Of a DNA stretch of 61,435 bases, positions 25,409 to 33,206 are shown piece after piece. The position numbers and the translations under genes are program-made. The notes under the pieces were generated by a model. It was given only the letters and a program-made list of their open reading frames with translations. It was not told where the DNA came from and made no database searches. The stretch spans positions 1-61,435 of the forward strand of contig JOEL01000037.1 in NCBI GenBank assembly GCA_000720995.1, read 5' to 3'. The stretch's first letter is position 1. Each line of letters opens with the position of its first letter. This stretch comes from Streptomyces celluloflavus. GTDB taxonomy: Bacteria; Actinomycetota; Actinomycetes; Streptomycetales; Streptomycetaceae.

Positions 25409-25916
25409 CGCACGCCTTGTTGGCCTTCTCGAACTTCTTCTTCTCCTCGCCCTGCGGCATGGTCATCGCCTTGCCGATCATCCCGCCCCCTTCGAACTTC
25501 GGATCGGGCATATTGAAGCCGTTCTTCCGCATACAGCGGGCGTACTTCAGCGCCTCGTCCTTGTCCGCCTGGGTCAGCTCGCTCTTTCCGGCGTTGGGGC
25601 TGGTGCTCTTGCACGCCTCCAGCGCCTTCTTCATCTTCTCCTGGTCGACGTTCCCGCCGGCCCCGATGACCATGCCGCGCGGGTCCTGACCCGGCTTGGG
25701 CTCCTCGACCTTCACGCCGTGGTCCCGCAGGCACTGGCGGTGCTTGTAGGCCGCGTCCGCCTCCTTGCCCTTGCCGCTCGCGTCCGAACCGCCGCCCGTG
25801 CCCGATCCGTTGGCCGTGTCCTTGGTCCCGCCGTCCGCGCCGGAGCAGGCCGTGGCGAATATCGCCAGGCCCGCCGCCAACGATGCCGCCGCCAGTGACG
25901 CCTTGCGCTGCCTCAT
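25389..25916 (-). CDS. cysteine-containing lipoprotein, first gene of the MacAB-type operon
   Basis: The 175-aa product is a lipoprotein: basic start MRQRK, hydrophobic core and lipobox ATAC with Cys24. The mature part has a Gly/Ser linker and then a repeated motif with Cys residues: YKHRQCLRDHG, ACKSTSP, YARCMRKNGFNMPDP and ACGGQ. The pattern C-M-R-x-N-G-x-x-x-P-D-P is common in actinobacterial lipoproteins linked to MacAB transporters; its function is not established. ATG 25916 follows GGAGGAAAA at a good distance. The operon promoter must lie in the 204-bp gap shared with the two-component system. Confidence 0.85.
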   Translation of the reverse strand: MRQRKASLAAASLAAGLAIFATACSGADGGTKDTANGSGTGGGSDASGKGKEADAAYKHRQCLRDHGVKVEEPKPGQDPRGMVIGAGGNVDQEKMKKALEACKSTSPNAGKSELTQADKDEALKYARCMRKNGFNMPDPKFEGGGMIGKAMTMPQGEEKKKFEKANKACGGQNAG

Positions 25917-25986
25917 GATTTTTTCCTCCGTGCCGAATACGGGTGAGCCGACGCGGCAGAGGCTGGCACGAGGCCGCATTTCGTTT

Positions 25987-26039
25987 CCTTAACCGATCAC
26001 CGGCCGCTCCTTGACCGATCACCGGACGCAGATCACCGG
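25987..26039. promoter_or_regulatory. 22-bp direct repeats in the shared promoter region
   Basis: Two head-to-tail 22-bp units start at 25987 and 26009; each contains CCGATCACCGG. A third partial GATCACCGGCCGC lies at 26031. A 22-bp period places copies on the same DNA face, as expected for an OmpR-type response regulator. They sit between the exporter operon and the response-regulator gene. Confidence 0.65.
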
Positions 26040-26073
26040 CCGCGGGAATTCGTCCCTCCGCACACCGGTGGAG

Positions 26074-26100
26074 TGCACCTTTACTTTGTCGAAAGGTGCA
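26074..26100. promoter_or_regulatory. perfect 9-bp inverted repeat before the response regulator
   Basis: TGCACCTTT (26074-26082) and AAAGGTGCA (26092-26100) form a perfect inverted repeat with a 9-bp spacer, 20 bp upstream of ATG 26121. It could be an operator or a leader hairpin covering the weak ribosome binding site. Confidence 0.65.
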
Positions 26101-26120
26101 TCTCGGGTACACATGACCCC

Positions 26121-26852
26121 ATGCGCGTTCTGGTGGTGGAGGACGAGGAATTCCTCGCGGAAATGATCGCCGCGGGGCTGCGCCGCGATGCCGTCGCGGC
26201 CGATGTCGCCCACGACGGCCGTACGGCGCTGGCGAAGCTGCGGCTCGGCGCGTACGACGTGCTCATCCTGGACCGGGACCTGCCCGGCCTGCACGGCGAC
26301 GAGGTCTGCCGCCATGTCGTCCGGCAGGGACTGCTGACCCGCGTCCTGATGCTCACCGCGTCCGGCACCGTCCGCGACCGGGTGGACGGCCTGGGCCTGG
26401 GCGCCGACGACTACCTGACCAAACCCTTCGCGTACGAGGAACTGCTGGCCCGGGTCCTGGCGCTCGGCCGGCGCGCCCGTCCCGCGCTGCCCCCGGTCAT
26501 CGAACGGGCCGGAGTCTCCGTCGACACCGCGCGCCGCCAGGCCGTCCGCGACGGCCGGCCGCTCGCCCTGTCCCGCAAGGAGTTCGCGGTCCTGGAAGTG
26601 CTGCTGCGCGCCCAGGGCGCGGTGGTCAGCGGCGACGACCTGATCGAGGAGGTCTGGGAGGAGCACACCAGCTACCGCACCAACGCGGTCCGCGTCACCC
26701 TCAGCAAACTGCGCGCCAAGCTCGGCGAACCGCCGGTGATCGAGACGGTGCCGGGCGCGGGCTACCGGTTGGGCGGAGCGCGGCCGGACGGCGACGGGCC
26801 GGGGTCGGACGACCGCCACGGGGCGGCCGACCGGCCGGGCGCCTCCCGATGA
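26121..26852 (+). CDS. OmpR/PhoB-family response regulator
   Basis: The 243-aa regulator has a receiver domain (acidic pocket VEDEE at 7-10, phospho-acceptor Asp51 in LILDRDLPG, Lys in DDYLTKPF) and a C-terminal winged helix (about 130-225, ALSRKEFAVLEVLLRAQGAVVS ... RTNAVRVTLSKLRAKL). The 20-aa tail is low complexity. ATG 26121 starts the receiver fold directly. It overlaps the histidine kinase by 4 bp. The exporter operon begins on the other strand 204 bp away, so it is the likely target. Confidence 0.95.
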   Translation: MRVLVVEDEEFLAEMIAAGLRRDAVAADVAHDGRTALAKLRLGAYDVLILDRDLPGLHGDEVCRHVVRQGLLTRVLMLTASGTVRDRVDGLGLGADDYLTKPFAYEELLARVLALGRRARPALPPVIERAGVSVDTARRQAVRDGRPLALSRKEFAVLEVLLRAQGAVVSGDDLIEEVWEEHTSYRTNAVRVTLSKLRAKLGEPPVIETVPGAGYRLGGARPDGDGPGSDDRHGAADRPGASR

Positions 26853-28135
26853 GCTCCTTCCCCGCCGGCCGCCGACCGCTGTCCCGCCGGCTGCTGTCCT
26901 GCCGGCTGCCGCTGCCGGGCCGGCTGCTCGGCCGCCGCTGGTTCCCCGGCAGCGAACGCGTACGGCTCACCGCCCTCTACGGCGGGCTGCTGGTGCTGGC
27001 CGGGACGATGCTCATCGCGCTGGTCTACTTCCTCCTGCGCAGCGGCCTGTACTCCAGTCTGAGCCTGGCCGTCACCTCCACCGCCACCGGCCGGATGTCC
27101 CCGGTCCCCGGCGCCACCGGCCCGATCGTCCAAGGCCCCGCCGTGGCACCGGCCTCGCCGGCCTCCCCGGGCTCCCACGAGGCCGGCCTCCTCAGCACCA
27201 CCAAGATCATCACCGATGCCACCGAGCACGCCGCCCTCAGCCAGCTGCTCACCGTCTCGCTGATCGCCCTGCTGGTCTTCACCGTCCTCTCGGTGGCGCT
27301 GGCCTGGTGGATGGCCGGCCGGGTGCTGCGCCCGGTCTCCGTGATCACCACCACCGCCCGCCGGCTCTCCGCCGCCAACCTCCACGAACGCATCGCGCTG
27401 GACGCGCCGCCCGGCGAACTCAAGCAGCTCGCCGACACCTTCGACGGCATGCTCGACCGCATAGAGCACCTGGTCTCCGCGCAGCAGCGGTTCGCCGCCA
27501 ACGCCGCGCACGAGCTGCGCACCCCGCTGGCCGTGCAGCGCGCGGCGGCCGAGATCGGCCTGGCCGACCCGGACCCGGCCAACGTACGGCGCATCCGCGG
27601 CAAGCTGATCGAGGTCGCCGACGACAGCGAGCAGCTGATCGAGGGCCTGCTGCTGCTCTCCGTCTCCGATCAGGGCCTGGAGCGCCGGGAGCCGGTCGCG
27701 CTCGGCGATCTCGCCAAGACCGTGGCCGCCGAATACGCCGACGACGCCTGGGGGCGCGGCGTGACCCTCGCCACCGACATCCGTCCGCTGACCGTCGACG
27801 GCGATCCCGTGCTGCTGACCCACCTCGTACGCAATCTGGTCGGCAACGCCGTACGCCACAACCACTCCGACGGCCGGATCACCCTCGGCATCGACGGCCG
27901 CACCCTGGTGATCACCAACACCGGCCCCGCCGTGGCCGCCGAGTCCGTCCCGTATCTCTTCGAACCGTTCCGCCGCATGGAGGCACGCCGGCACGCGCCC
28001 GGCGAGGGCGCCGGACTCGGCCTGTCGATCGTCGCCTCCATCGCCCGCGCGCACGCCGCCACGGCCGAGGCCGAACCGAACCCGGGCGGCGGTCTGACGG
28101 TCCGGGTGACCTTCCCCGCCCATCTGCCCGTCTGA
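26849..28135 (+). CDS. sensor histidine kinase
   Basis: This 428-aa kinase has two membrane helices (about residues 40-63 and 132-156) with an extracytoplasmic Pro/Ala/Ser loop of about 70 residues. HAMP (about 157-210), HisKA with FAANAAHELRTPL (phospho-acceptor His221) and HATPase with NLVGNAVRHN and GEGAGLGLSIV follow. The sensor loop is short and lacks a recognisable fold, as in kinases that sense envelope stress or peptides with help from a transporter. It is coupled to the response regulator by ATGA overlap and faces away from a MacAB-type operon. Confidence 0.94.
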   Translation: MSSFPAGRRPLSRRLLSCRLPLPGRLLGRRWFPGSERVRLTALYGGLLVLAGTMLIALVYFLLRSGLYSSLSLAVTSTATGRMSPVPGATGPIVQGPAVAPASPASPGSHEAGLLSTTKIITDATEHAALSQLLTVSLIALLVFTVLSVALAWWMAGRVLRPVSVITTTARRLSAANLHERIALDAPPGELKQLADTFDGMLDRIEHLVSAQQRFAANAAHELRTPLAVQRAAAEIGLADPDPANVRRIRGKLIEVADDSEQLIEGLLLLSVSDQGLERREPVALGDLAKTVAAEYADDAWGRGVTLATDIRPLTVDGDPVLLTHLVRNLVGNAVRHNHSDGRITLGIDGRTLVITNTGPAVAAESVPYLFEPFRRMEARRHAPGEGAGLGLSIVASIARAHAATAEAEPNPGGGLTVRVTFPAHLPV

Positions 28136-28156
28136 ACCCGGGCCGCCACCGCGCCG

Positions 28157-28170
28157 GTTTCACGTGAAAC
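28157..28170. promoter_or_regulatory. parS site (ParB-binding centromere)
   Basis: GTTTCACGTGAAAC is a perfect 14-bp palindrome identical to the published Streptomyces parS consensus; flanking G and C extend it to 16 bp. It lies in the gap between the histidine kinase and the Opu-type ATPase gene. In Streptomyces such sites cluster around oriC, so this window is probably in the origin-proximal core. Confidence 0.88.
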
Positions 28171-28305
28171 CGTCGACCGGACCGCCCGCGTGCCGCTCGC
28201 TCCCATGACCGGCCGGTCCGCACGGCCCGGTCGTCGGCCGGAAGCTCGCTAGCCCGTTTGCCCGCATGAGGGGACCGGTCGCGGGCCGCGGGATTCAATG
28301 AACCA

Positions 28306-29463
28306 ATGATCCGGTTCGAGTCCGTCACCAAGTGCTACCCCGACGGGACCCTCGCCGTCGACGACCTCTCCTTCGAGGTGGGCACGGGCGAGCTGGTGAC
28401 CCTGGTCGGGCCGTCCGGCTGCGGCAAGACGACGACCATGATGATGGTCAACCGGCTCCTCGACCCCACCCACGGGCGGATCTTCGTGGACGGTACGGAC
28501 ATCTCCGGGGCCGATCCGGTCACGCTGCGCCGCCGGATCGGCTACGTCATCCAGCAGACCGGCCTCTTCCCGCACCGCACCGTCCTCGACAACACCGCGA
28601 CCGTGCCCGTCCTGAGCGGCTGGAAGAAGACCAGAGCACGGGCACGGGCGGCCGAGCTCCTGGACCTCGTCGGCCTGGACCCGGCCGTCTACGGACCGCG
28701 CTATCCCGAGCAGCTCTCCGGCGGCCAGCGGCAGCGCGTCGGCGTCGCCCGCGCGCTGGCCGCCGACCCGCCCGTCCTCCTCATGGACGAACCGTTCGGC
28801 GCCGTCGATCCGGTGGTCCGCGACCGGTTGCAGAAGGAGTTCCTGCGGCTCCAGGCGGAGCTGCGCAAAACGGTGCTGCTGGTCACCCATGACATCGAGG
28901 AAGCCGTCCGGCTCGGCGACCGGATCGCGGTCTACGGGGCGGGCCGCATCGAACAGTACGACACCCCGGCGAGCGTACTGGGCGCCCCGGCCTCCCCCTA
29001 TGTCGCCGAATTCGTCGGCACCGACCGGGCGTTGAAGCAGCTCTCGGTGACCGGTATCGACCACACCGACCTGGAACGCCCGCCGTTCGCCCGCCTCGAC
29101 GAACCGGCCGGCCGGGCGGCGGCCCGGATGCGCGCGGACGGCGCCCGGTGGGCCGTGGTGCTGGACGCGGACGGCGCGCTGCACGGCTGGGTGGGCCGGG
29201 ACGAGATGTCCGGCGCGCCCGGCACCGTCGCCGACCAGGCCCGCCGGATGGAGGCATGGGTACCGGTGACCGGCACGCTCAAGCAGGCGTTCAGCGAGAT
29301 GCTCAAGCACGACGCGGGCTGGATCGCGGTCCTGGACGGCCCCCGCTTCCTCGGCGTGCTGACCCCGACGAAACTCCATGAGGCGCTGCGCCGCACCATC
29401 GGCTCGGGCGGCCGCGGCGTACCGCGGGAACGGGCGGAGGTGGACTCGGTACCCACGGAGTAG
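28306..29463 (+). CDS. osmoprotectant (glycine betaine/choline) ABC importer ATPase, OpuCA/ProV type
   Basis: The 385-aa ATPase belongs to the quaternary-amine uptake family. Walker A GPSGCGKTT (about 35-43), Q-loop YVIQQTGLFPHRT, signature LSGGQRQRVGVARA, Walker B VLLMDEPFGAVDP and H-loop LVTHDIEEA are present. The C-terminal part (about residues 255-375, ending DAGWIAVLDGPRFLGVLTPTKLHEAL) is a CBS-domain pair, which in OpuA senses ionic strength or cyclic di-AMP. It lies 34 bp from and points towards the other three transporter genes, an unusual convergent split. Start ATG 28306. Confidence 0.9.
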   Translation: MIRFESVTKCYPDGTLAVDDLSFEVGTGELVTLVGPSGCGKTTTMMMVNRLLDPTHGRIFVDGTDISGADPVTLRRRIGYVIQQTGLFPHRTVLDNTATVPVLSGWKKTRARARAAELLDLVGLDPAVYGPRYPEQLSGGQRQRVGVARALAADPPVLLMDEPFGAVDPVVRDRLQKEFLRLQAELRKTVLLVTHDIEEAVRLGDRIAVYGAGRIEQYDTPASVLGAPASPYVAEFVGTDRALKQLSVTGIDHTDLERPPFARLDEPAGRAAARMRADGARWAVVLDADGALHGWVGRDEMSGAPGTVADQARRMEAWVPVTGTLKQAFSEMLKHDAGWIAVLDGPRFLGVLTPTKLHEALRRTIGSGGRGVPRERAEVDSVPTE

Positions 29464-29497
29464 GGCCCGGTGCCCCGGCTTCTCCCCCGCACCTCCC

Positions 29498-30478
29498 TCA
29501 TCCCCCTTTCTTCGTCAGCAGTCCTTTGGACTTCAGGTAGGTGCGGGCCACGTCCGCCGGCAGCCGCCGCCAGCTGTCGACCTGTTCGTCGAGGTCCGCG
29601 AGGTCGGCGGTGGTCAGCACGGCGTTGAGCCGGTTCAGGGCGGCGGCGGCCCGTGCGCTGCCGGCCCGTGCGCGGTTGACGACGGGGACGACGTAATCGG
29701 CGTTCTGGAGCTTCTTGTCGTCGGCGAGCAGCACCAGGCCGAACCGGTCGAGGGTGGCGTCCGTGCCGGTGGTCAGGACCATCTGGTCCTGACCGTCCTG
29801 TACGGCCTGTTTGGCGGGCGTGGTGCCGACGCCCTTCGGGTCGATGGCCGTCACCGCTATGCCGTACGTCTTCTTCAGCCCCGGTGCGCAGAACGGCCGC
29901 CGGACACATTCGTCACCCGCCGCCAGCCGCACCGGAAGTCCGGCCCGGCCCAGGTCGCTGAGGGTCCTGAGCCGGTGCTCGGCGGCGTACTCCGCGCTCA
30001 CCGCGAAGGCGTTCCGGTCGACGGCCCGGCCGGGGGCGAGCACGGTCAGGCCGCGTGGGGCGGCGAGCCGGCGCAGCGCGGTCATGGTGGTACCGAGGTC
30101 CGGCGCGGCGACCGGCGCCGCCCGCGGCCCGTTCTTCTTGGCGTTGAGCCAGTCCGCGAAGGTGGCGGCGTACTCCGCGACGACGTCGAGCTGCCCTGCC
30201 TCCAGCGCGGGTTCGTACAGTTCGCGGTTGCCGACGGTGACGATGTCGGTCCGGTAGCCGGCCGCGCCGAGCAGCGCCGCGTACATCTGGGCGAGCAGCT
30301 CGCTCTCGGTGAAACCGGCCGAGCCGATGGTCAGCTCGTGGCTGTCGCCGGGCGGGACGGTGACCGCGTCACGGTTCTCCAGGGCGGGCCCGCCGGCGCA
30401 GGCGGTGTAGACCGTGCAGAGAGTGAGGACGAGCAGCAGGACCAGCGGGTACGGGCCCGGCCTCCGGCGGGCGCTCAT
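29498..30478 (-). CDS. osmoprotectant substrate-binding lipoprotein (OpuAC/ProX type)
   Basis: This 326-aa lipoprotein captures glycine betaine, choline or a related compound outside the membrane. The N-terminus is MSARRRPGPYPLVLLL with lipobox VYTAC (Cys27). The binding domain opens with LTIGSAGFTESELLAQMYAALL, the OpuAC signature, and contains LYEPALEAGQLDVVAEYAAT, a conserved cap motif. ATG 30478 overlaps the upstream permease stop by 4 bp. It is the last gene of the three-gene minus-strand operon. Confidence 0.92.
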   Translation of the reverse strand: MSARRRPGPYPLVLLLVLTLCTVYTACAGGPALENRDAVTVPPGDSHELTIGSAGFTESELLAQMYAALLGAAGYRTDIVTVGNRELYEPALEAGQLDVVAEYAATFADWLNAKKNGPRAAPVAAPDLGTTMTALRRLAAPRGLTVLAPGRAVDRNAFAVSAEYAAEHRLRTLSDLGRAGLPVRLAAGDECVRRPFCAPGLKKTYGIAVTAIDPKGVGTTPAKQAVQDGQDQMVLTTGTDATLDRFGLVLLADDKKLQNADYVVPVVNRARAGSARAAAALNRLNAVLTTADLADLDEQVDSWRRLPADVARTYLKSKGLLTKKGG

Positions 30479-31149
30479 CGCGGCCCCCCGCGCGCCCTGG
30501 CCGGTGCCAGCCGCTGCCCGGCCACGAAGGCCGCCTCCACCAGCAGCGCGAACACCGCGACGAGCACCGCGCCCGCCATCACCTGCGGGGTGCTGGCGAG
30601 ATTGAACCCCGCGGTGATGATCCGGCCGAGCCCCCCGCCGCCCACCAGCGCGGCCAGCGTGGCGGTCGCGACCAGTTGCACGGCGGCGATCCGCACACCG
30701 GTCAGCACCAGCGGCAAGGCCAGCGGCACCTCGACCCGCCACACCAGCTGCGGTCCGGTCATCCCCATCCCCCGGGCGGCCCGCACCACGTCCTGGTCCA
30801 CCGTGCGCATCCCGACATAGGCGTTGGTCAGCAGCGGCGGGACGGCGAAGAGCACCAGCGCGATGACCGTCGGCAGCTCCCCGTACCGCCCGAGGGGGGT
30901 GAGCAGGAGGAGTACGAGGACGGCGAAGGTCGGCACCGCGCGGCCGGCGTTGGCGAGGTTGACGGCGAGCGCGCCGCCGCGGCCGAGGTGGCCCAGCATC
31001 AGCGCGACCGGCAGCGCGATCAGTGCGCTGAGGACCAGGCAGACCACGGTGAGCAGGAGGTGTTCGACGAGGCGGTGCCAGACGCCGTTCTCACCGGACC
31101 AGTTGGCGGCGGTGGTCAGCCAGGTGCCGACCTCGGTGAGCGTGTTCAC
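30475..31149 (-). CDS. osmoprotectant ABC importer permease (OpuCD/ProW type)
   Basis: The 224-aa permease has five to six helices and the binding-protein-dependent permease motif ARGMGMTGPQLVWRVEVPLALPLVLTGVRI (EAA loop). The start is GTG 31149, which overlaps the preceding permease stop (GTGA) by 4 bp. The short length is normal for this family. The N-terminal TEVGTWLTTAANWSG precedes helix 1. Confidence 0.92.
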   Translation of the reverse strand: MNTLTEVGTWLTTAANWSGENGVWHRLVEHLLLTVVCLVLSALIALPVALMLGHLGRGGALAVNLANAGRAVPTFAVLVLLLLTPLGRYGELPTVIALVLFAVPPLLTNAYVGMRTVDQDVVRAARGMGMTGPQLVWRVEVPLALPLVLTGVRIAAVQLVATATLAALVGGGGLGRIITAGFNLASTPQVMAGAVLVAVFALLVEAAFVAGQRLAPARARGGPR

Positions 31150-31898
31150 GGCCGCCGCCCGGTGGCGACCGGCAGCCGTCCCTCGGCACGGTCCGCCGGC
31201 CGGGCGCGGGGCGGCCGCCGCCGTGCGCCCGCCCGCCGCCACGGGGTGAGCAGCCGCTCCGCGCCGAGCAGCAGCAGGTCGAAGGCGACCGCGATGAGCA
31301 CGCACAGCACGGACGCGGTGAGGACCTGGGCCTTGAAGAAGGAGTTCATCCCGGCGTAGATGAGGTTGCCCAGACCGCCGTGGCCGACGATCGCGCCGAC
31401 GGTGGTGAGCGCCACGGCCGACACGGTGGCGATCCGCAGCCCGGCCATCGCGGCGGGCAGCGCCAGCGGCAGCTCGACGGCGAGCAGTTGGCGCAGCGGT
31501 CCGTAGCCCATCCCGCGGGCCGCCTCCTTGGCCTCCGCGGGGACGCCGTCGAGGCCCGCCAGGATGTTCCGGACGAGCAGGGTGAGGGAGTAGAGGGCGA
31601 GGCCGGCCACGACGAGCGCGGCGGAGAGCCCGTAGAGCGGCAGCAGCAGGGAGAACATCGCCAGCGAGGGGATCGTGTAGAGCACGGTGGTCAGGCCCAG
31701 CACCGGTCCGCGCGCCCAGCGCCGGCGGCGGGCCAGCAGCGCCAGCGGCAGGGCGATCACCAGCCCGAGGAGCACGGAGACCACCGTCAGCTGGACGTGC
31801 TCGGCCACCGCGTCGAGCAGGATCTGGCGGCGGGAGCCGAGGTAGTCGCCGCAGATCCAGTCGTTGCGGGCCAGGCAGTCGTCCGGCGGTGCGGTCAC
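31146..31898 (-). CDS. osmoprotectant ABC importer permease (OpuCB/ProW type)
   Basis: The 250-aa second permease subunit contains AARGMGYGPLRQLLAVELPLALPAAMAGLRI (EAA loop) and several hydrophobic helices. GTG 31898 is chosen since the conserved part DDCLARNDWICGDYL begins soon after; the frame is open up to 32057. After the last helix comes an Arg/Pro-rich tail that extends into the next gene. It is the first gene of the operon; its promoter lies in the 295-bp region shared with the deacetylase-like gene. Confidence 0.9.
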   Translation of the reverse strand: MTAPPDDCLARNDWICGDYLGSRRQILLDAVAEHVQLTVVSVLLGLVIALPLALLARRRRWARGPVLGLTTVLYTIPSLAMFSLLLPLYGLSAALVVAGLALYSLTLLVRNILAGLDGVPAEAKEAARGMGYGPLRQLLAVELPLALPAAMAGLRIATVSAVALTTVGAIVGHGGLGNLIYAGMNSFFKAQVLTASVLCVLIAVAFDLLLLGAERLLTPWRRAGARRRPPRARPADRAEGRLPVATGRRP

Positions 31899-32061
31899 GG
31901 TACGAGTCCACCGTGGGGCGCCGGAGGTGTCGCGCGGGACACGGCCGAACGGGGGTGCGCGCGGCCCCGGGGCTACCGACCGACATAGACCGCCAAACGC
32001 CACCCGATCACCCCATATCGACACACCCACCCCCGTAAGCCCCACACCCCCACCCACCTAT

Positions 32062-32090
32062 ACACCCGGTGTGTACCACCTACGTATAGT
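32062..32090. promoter_or_regulatory. palindrome and -10-like box before the deacetylase-like gene
   Basis: ACACC-C-GGTGT (32062-32072) is a perfect 5+1+5 palindrome, and TATAGT (32085-32090) resembles a -10 box reading rightwards. Both lie in the 295-bp region between the Opu-type operon and the deacetylase-like gene. No clear -35 is seen. Confidence 0.4.
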
Positions 32091-32193
32091 TCCCCGGGCT
32101 GTCGTCATCCCGGCGTCGGCACCACCGGCCAGATCCAGGCCCAGGCCCAGGCCACGGCCCGTTCCACCGCTCGTGTTCGAAGAGAGAGCTCGC

Positions 32194-33021
32194 ATGCCGA
32201 AGAAGATGTCCGCGGCCCGCGGCAAGTCCATAGCCGGGCTGCTGGCCGCCACCTCCCTGGTCCTGGCGCTCAGCGGCTGCGCCACGTTCGATGTCACCGC
32301 GCCGGTGGACGCCCGGAACGACGCACCGGCCGCCAACGTGAAGGACAAGGACGCCCAGCTCGCCAGGGATGCGAAGAGCGGCGCCAAGGACGACGCGGCG
32401 GCCGACGGCGTCGACTGCCGCAAGGCCAAGTGCGTCGCCCTCACCTTCGACGCCGGCCCCAGCGAGAACACCCCCCGGCTGCTGGACATCCTCAAGCAGG
32501 AGAAGGTGCACGCGACCTTCTTCATGCTCGGCAAGAACCACATCGCCGACCGCCCCGCCGAGGTGAAGCGGATCGACGCCGAGGGCCATGAACTGGCCAA
32601 CCACACCTGGTCGCACCAGATCCTCACCGAGATCAAGCCGGAAGAGGTCAAGCGGGAGCTGTCCCGGGTCCAGGACGCGGTCCAGGAGATCACCGGCAAG
32701 AAGCCCAGGCTGATGCGCCCGCCGCAGGGCAAGACCGACGAGATGGTCTCCGACGTGAGCCGCGATCTCGGGCTGGCGCAGGTCCTGTGGAGCGTGACCG
32801 CCAAGGACTACCAGACGACCGACTCCGCCCTGATCACCAAGCGGGTCCTCGAACAGACCAAGCGCGACGGCGTCATCCTGCTGCACGACATCTACAAGGG
32901 CACCGTGCCGGCCGTCCCCGGCATCATCAAGGAACTGAAGAACCGCGGCTTCACGATCGTCACGGTCTCCCAGCTCCTGTCCCCCGCGACGCCCGAACCG
33001 GGCATGGTCTACCGCCCGTAA
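32194..33021 (+). CDS. NodB-domain polysaccharide deacetylase-like lipoprotein
   Basis: The 275-aa product is a lipoprotein (lipobox ALSGC, Cys29) with a Lys/Asp/Ala linker and a NodB domain from about residue 78. Motifs: TFDAGPSENT (family TFDDGP), NHTWSH (metal His pair), RPPQGKTD (family RPPYG) and LLHDIY. The second Asp of motif 1, a metal ligand, is Ala87 here, while the catalytic Asp86 remains. Such enzymes remove acetyl groups from peptidoglycan or chitin-like polymers; the changed ligand makes activity uncertain. AGAGAGAG precedes ATG 32194. Confidence 0.87.
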   Translation: MPKKMSAARGKSIAGLLAATSLVLALSGCATFDVTAPVDARNDAPAANVKDKDAQLARDAKSGAKDDAAADGVDCRKAKCVALTFDAGPSENTPRLLDILKQEKVHATFFMLGKNHIADRPAEVKRIDAEGHELANHTWSHQILTEIKPEEVKRELSRVQDAVQEITGKKPRLMRPPQGKTDEMVSDVSRDLGLAQVLWSVTAKDYQTTDSALITKRVLEQTKRDGVILLHDIYKGTVPAVPGIIKELKNRGFTIVTVSQLLSPATPEPGMVYRP

Positions 33022-33095
33022 CGCACCGGCGGGGGGGACGGCGGGGCGCGGTGGGACGACAGGGGCGGGACGACAGGTGCGGGACGGCACGGCGA

Positions 33096-33125
33096 AGGGG
33101 GCGCCGGACGGCTCCGACGCCCCCT
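33096..33125. terminator. two-way terminator between convergent genes
   Basis: AGGGGGCG (33096-33103) pairs with CGCCCCCT (33118-33125); the inner CGGA/TCCG extends the stem with a single mismatch around CGGC. It lies between the 3' ends of the deacetylase-like and esterase genes. Confidence 0.75.
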
Positions 33126-33206
33126 CGCGGCCCTGCTCCGGCGCCCCGTCCGGCCCGCCGCCGCACTCGCCGCCCCGGTCCCGCGACGGCGCGCGCATCC
33201 GCCGCC

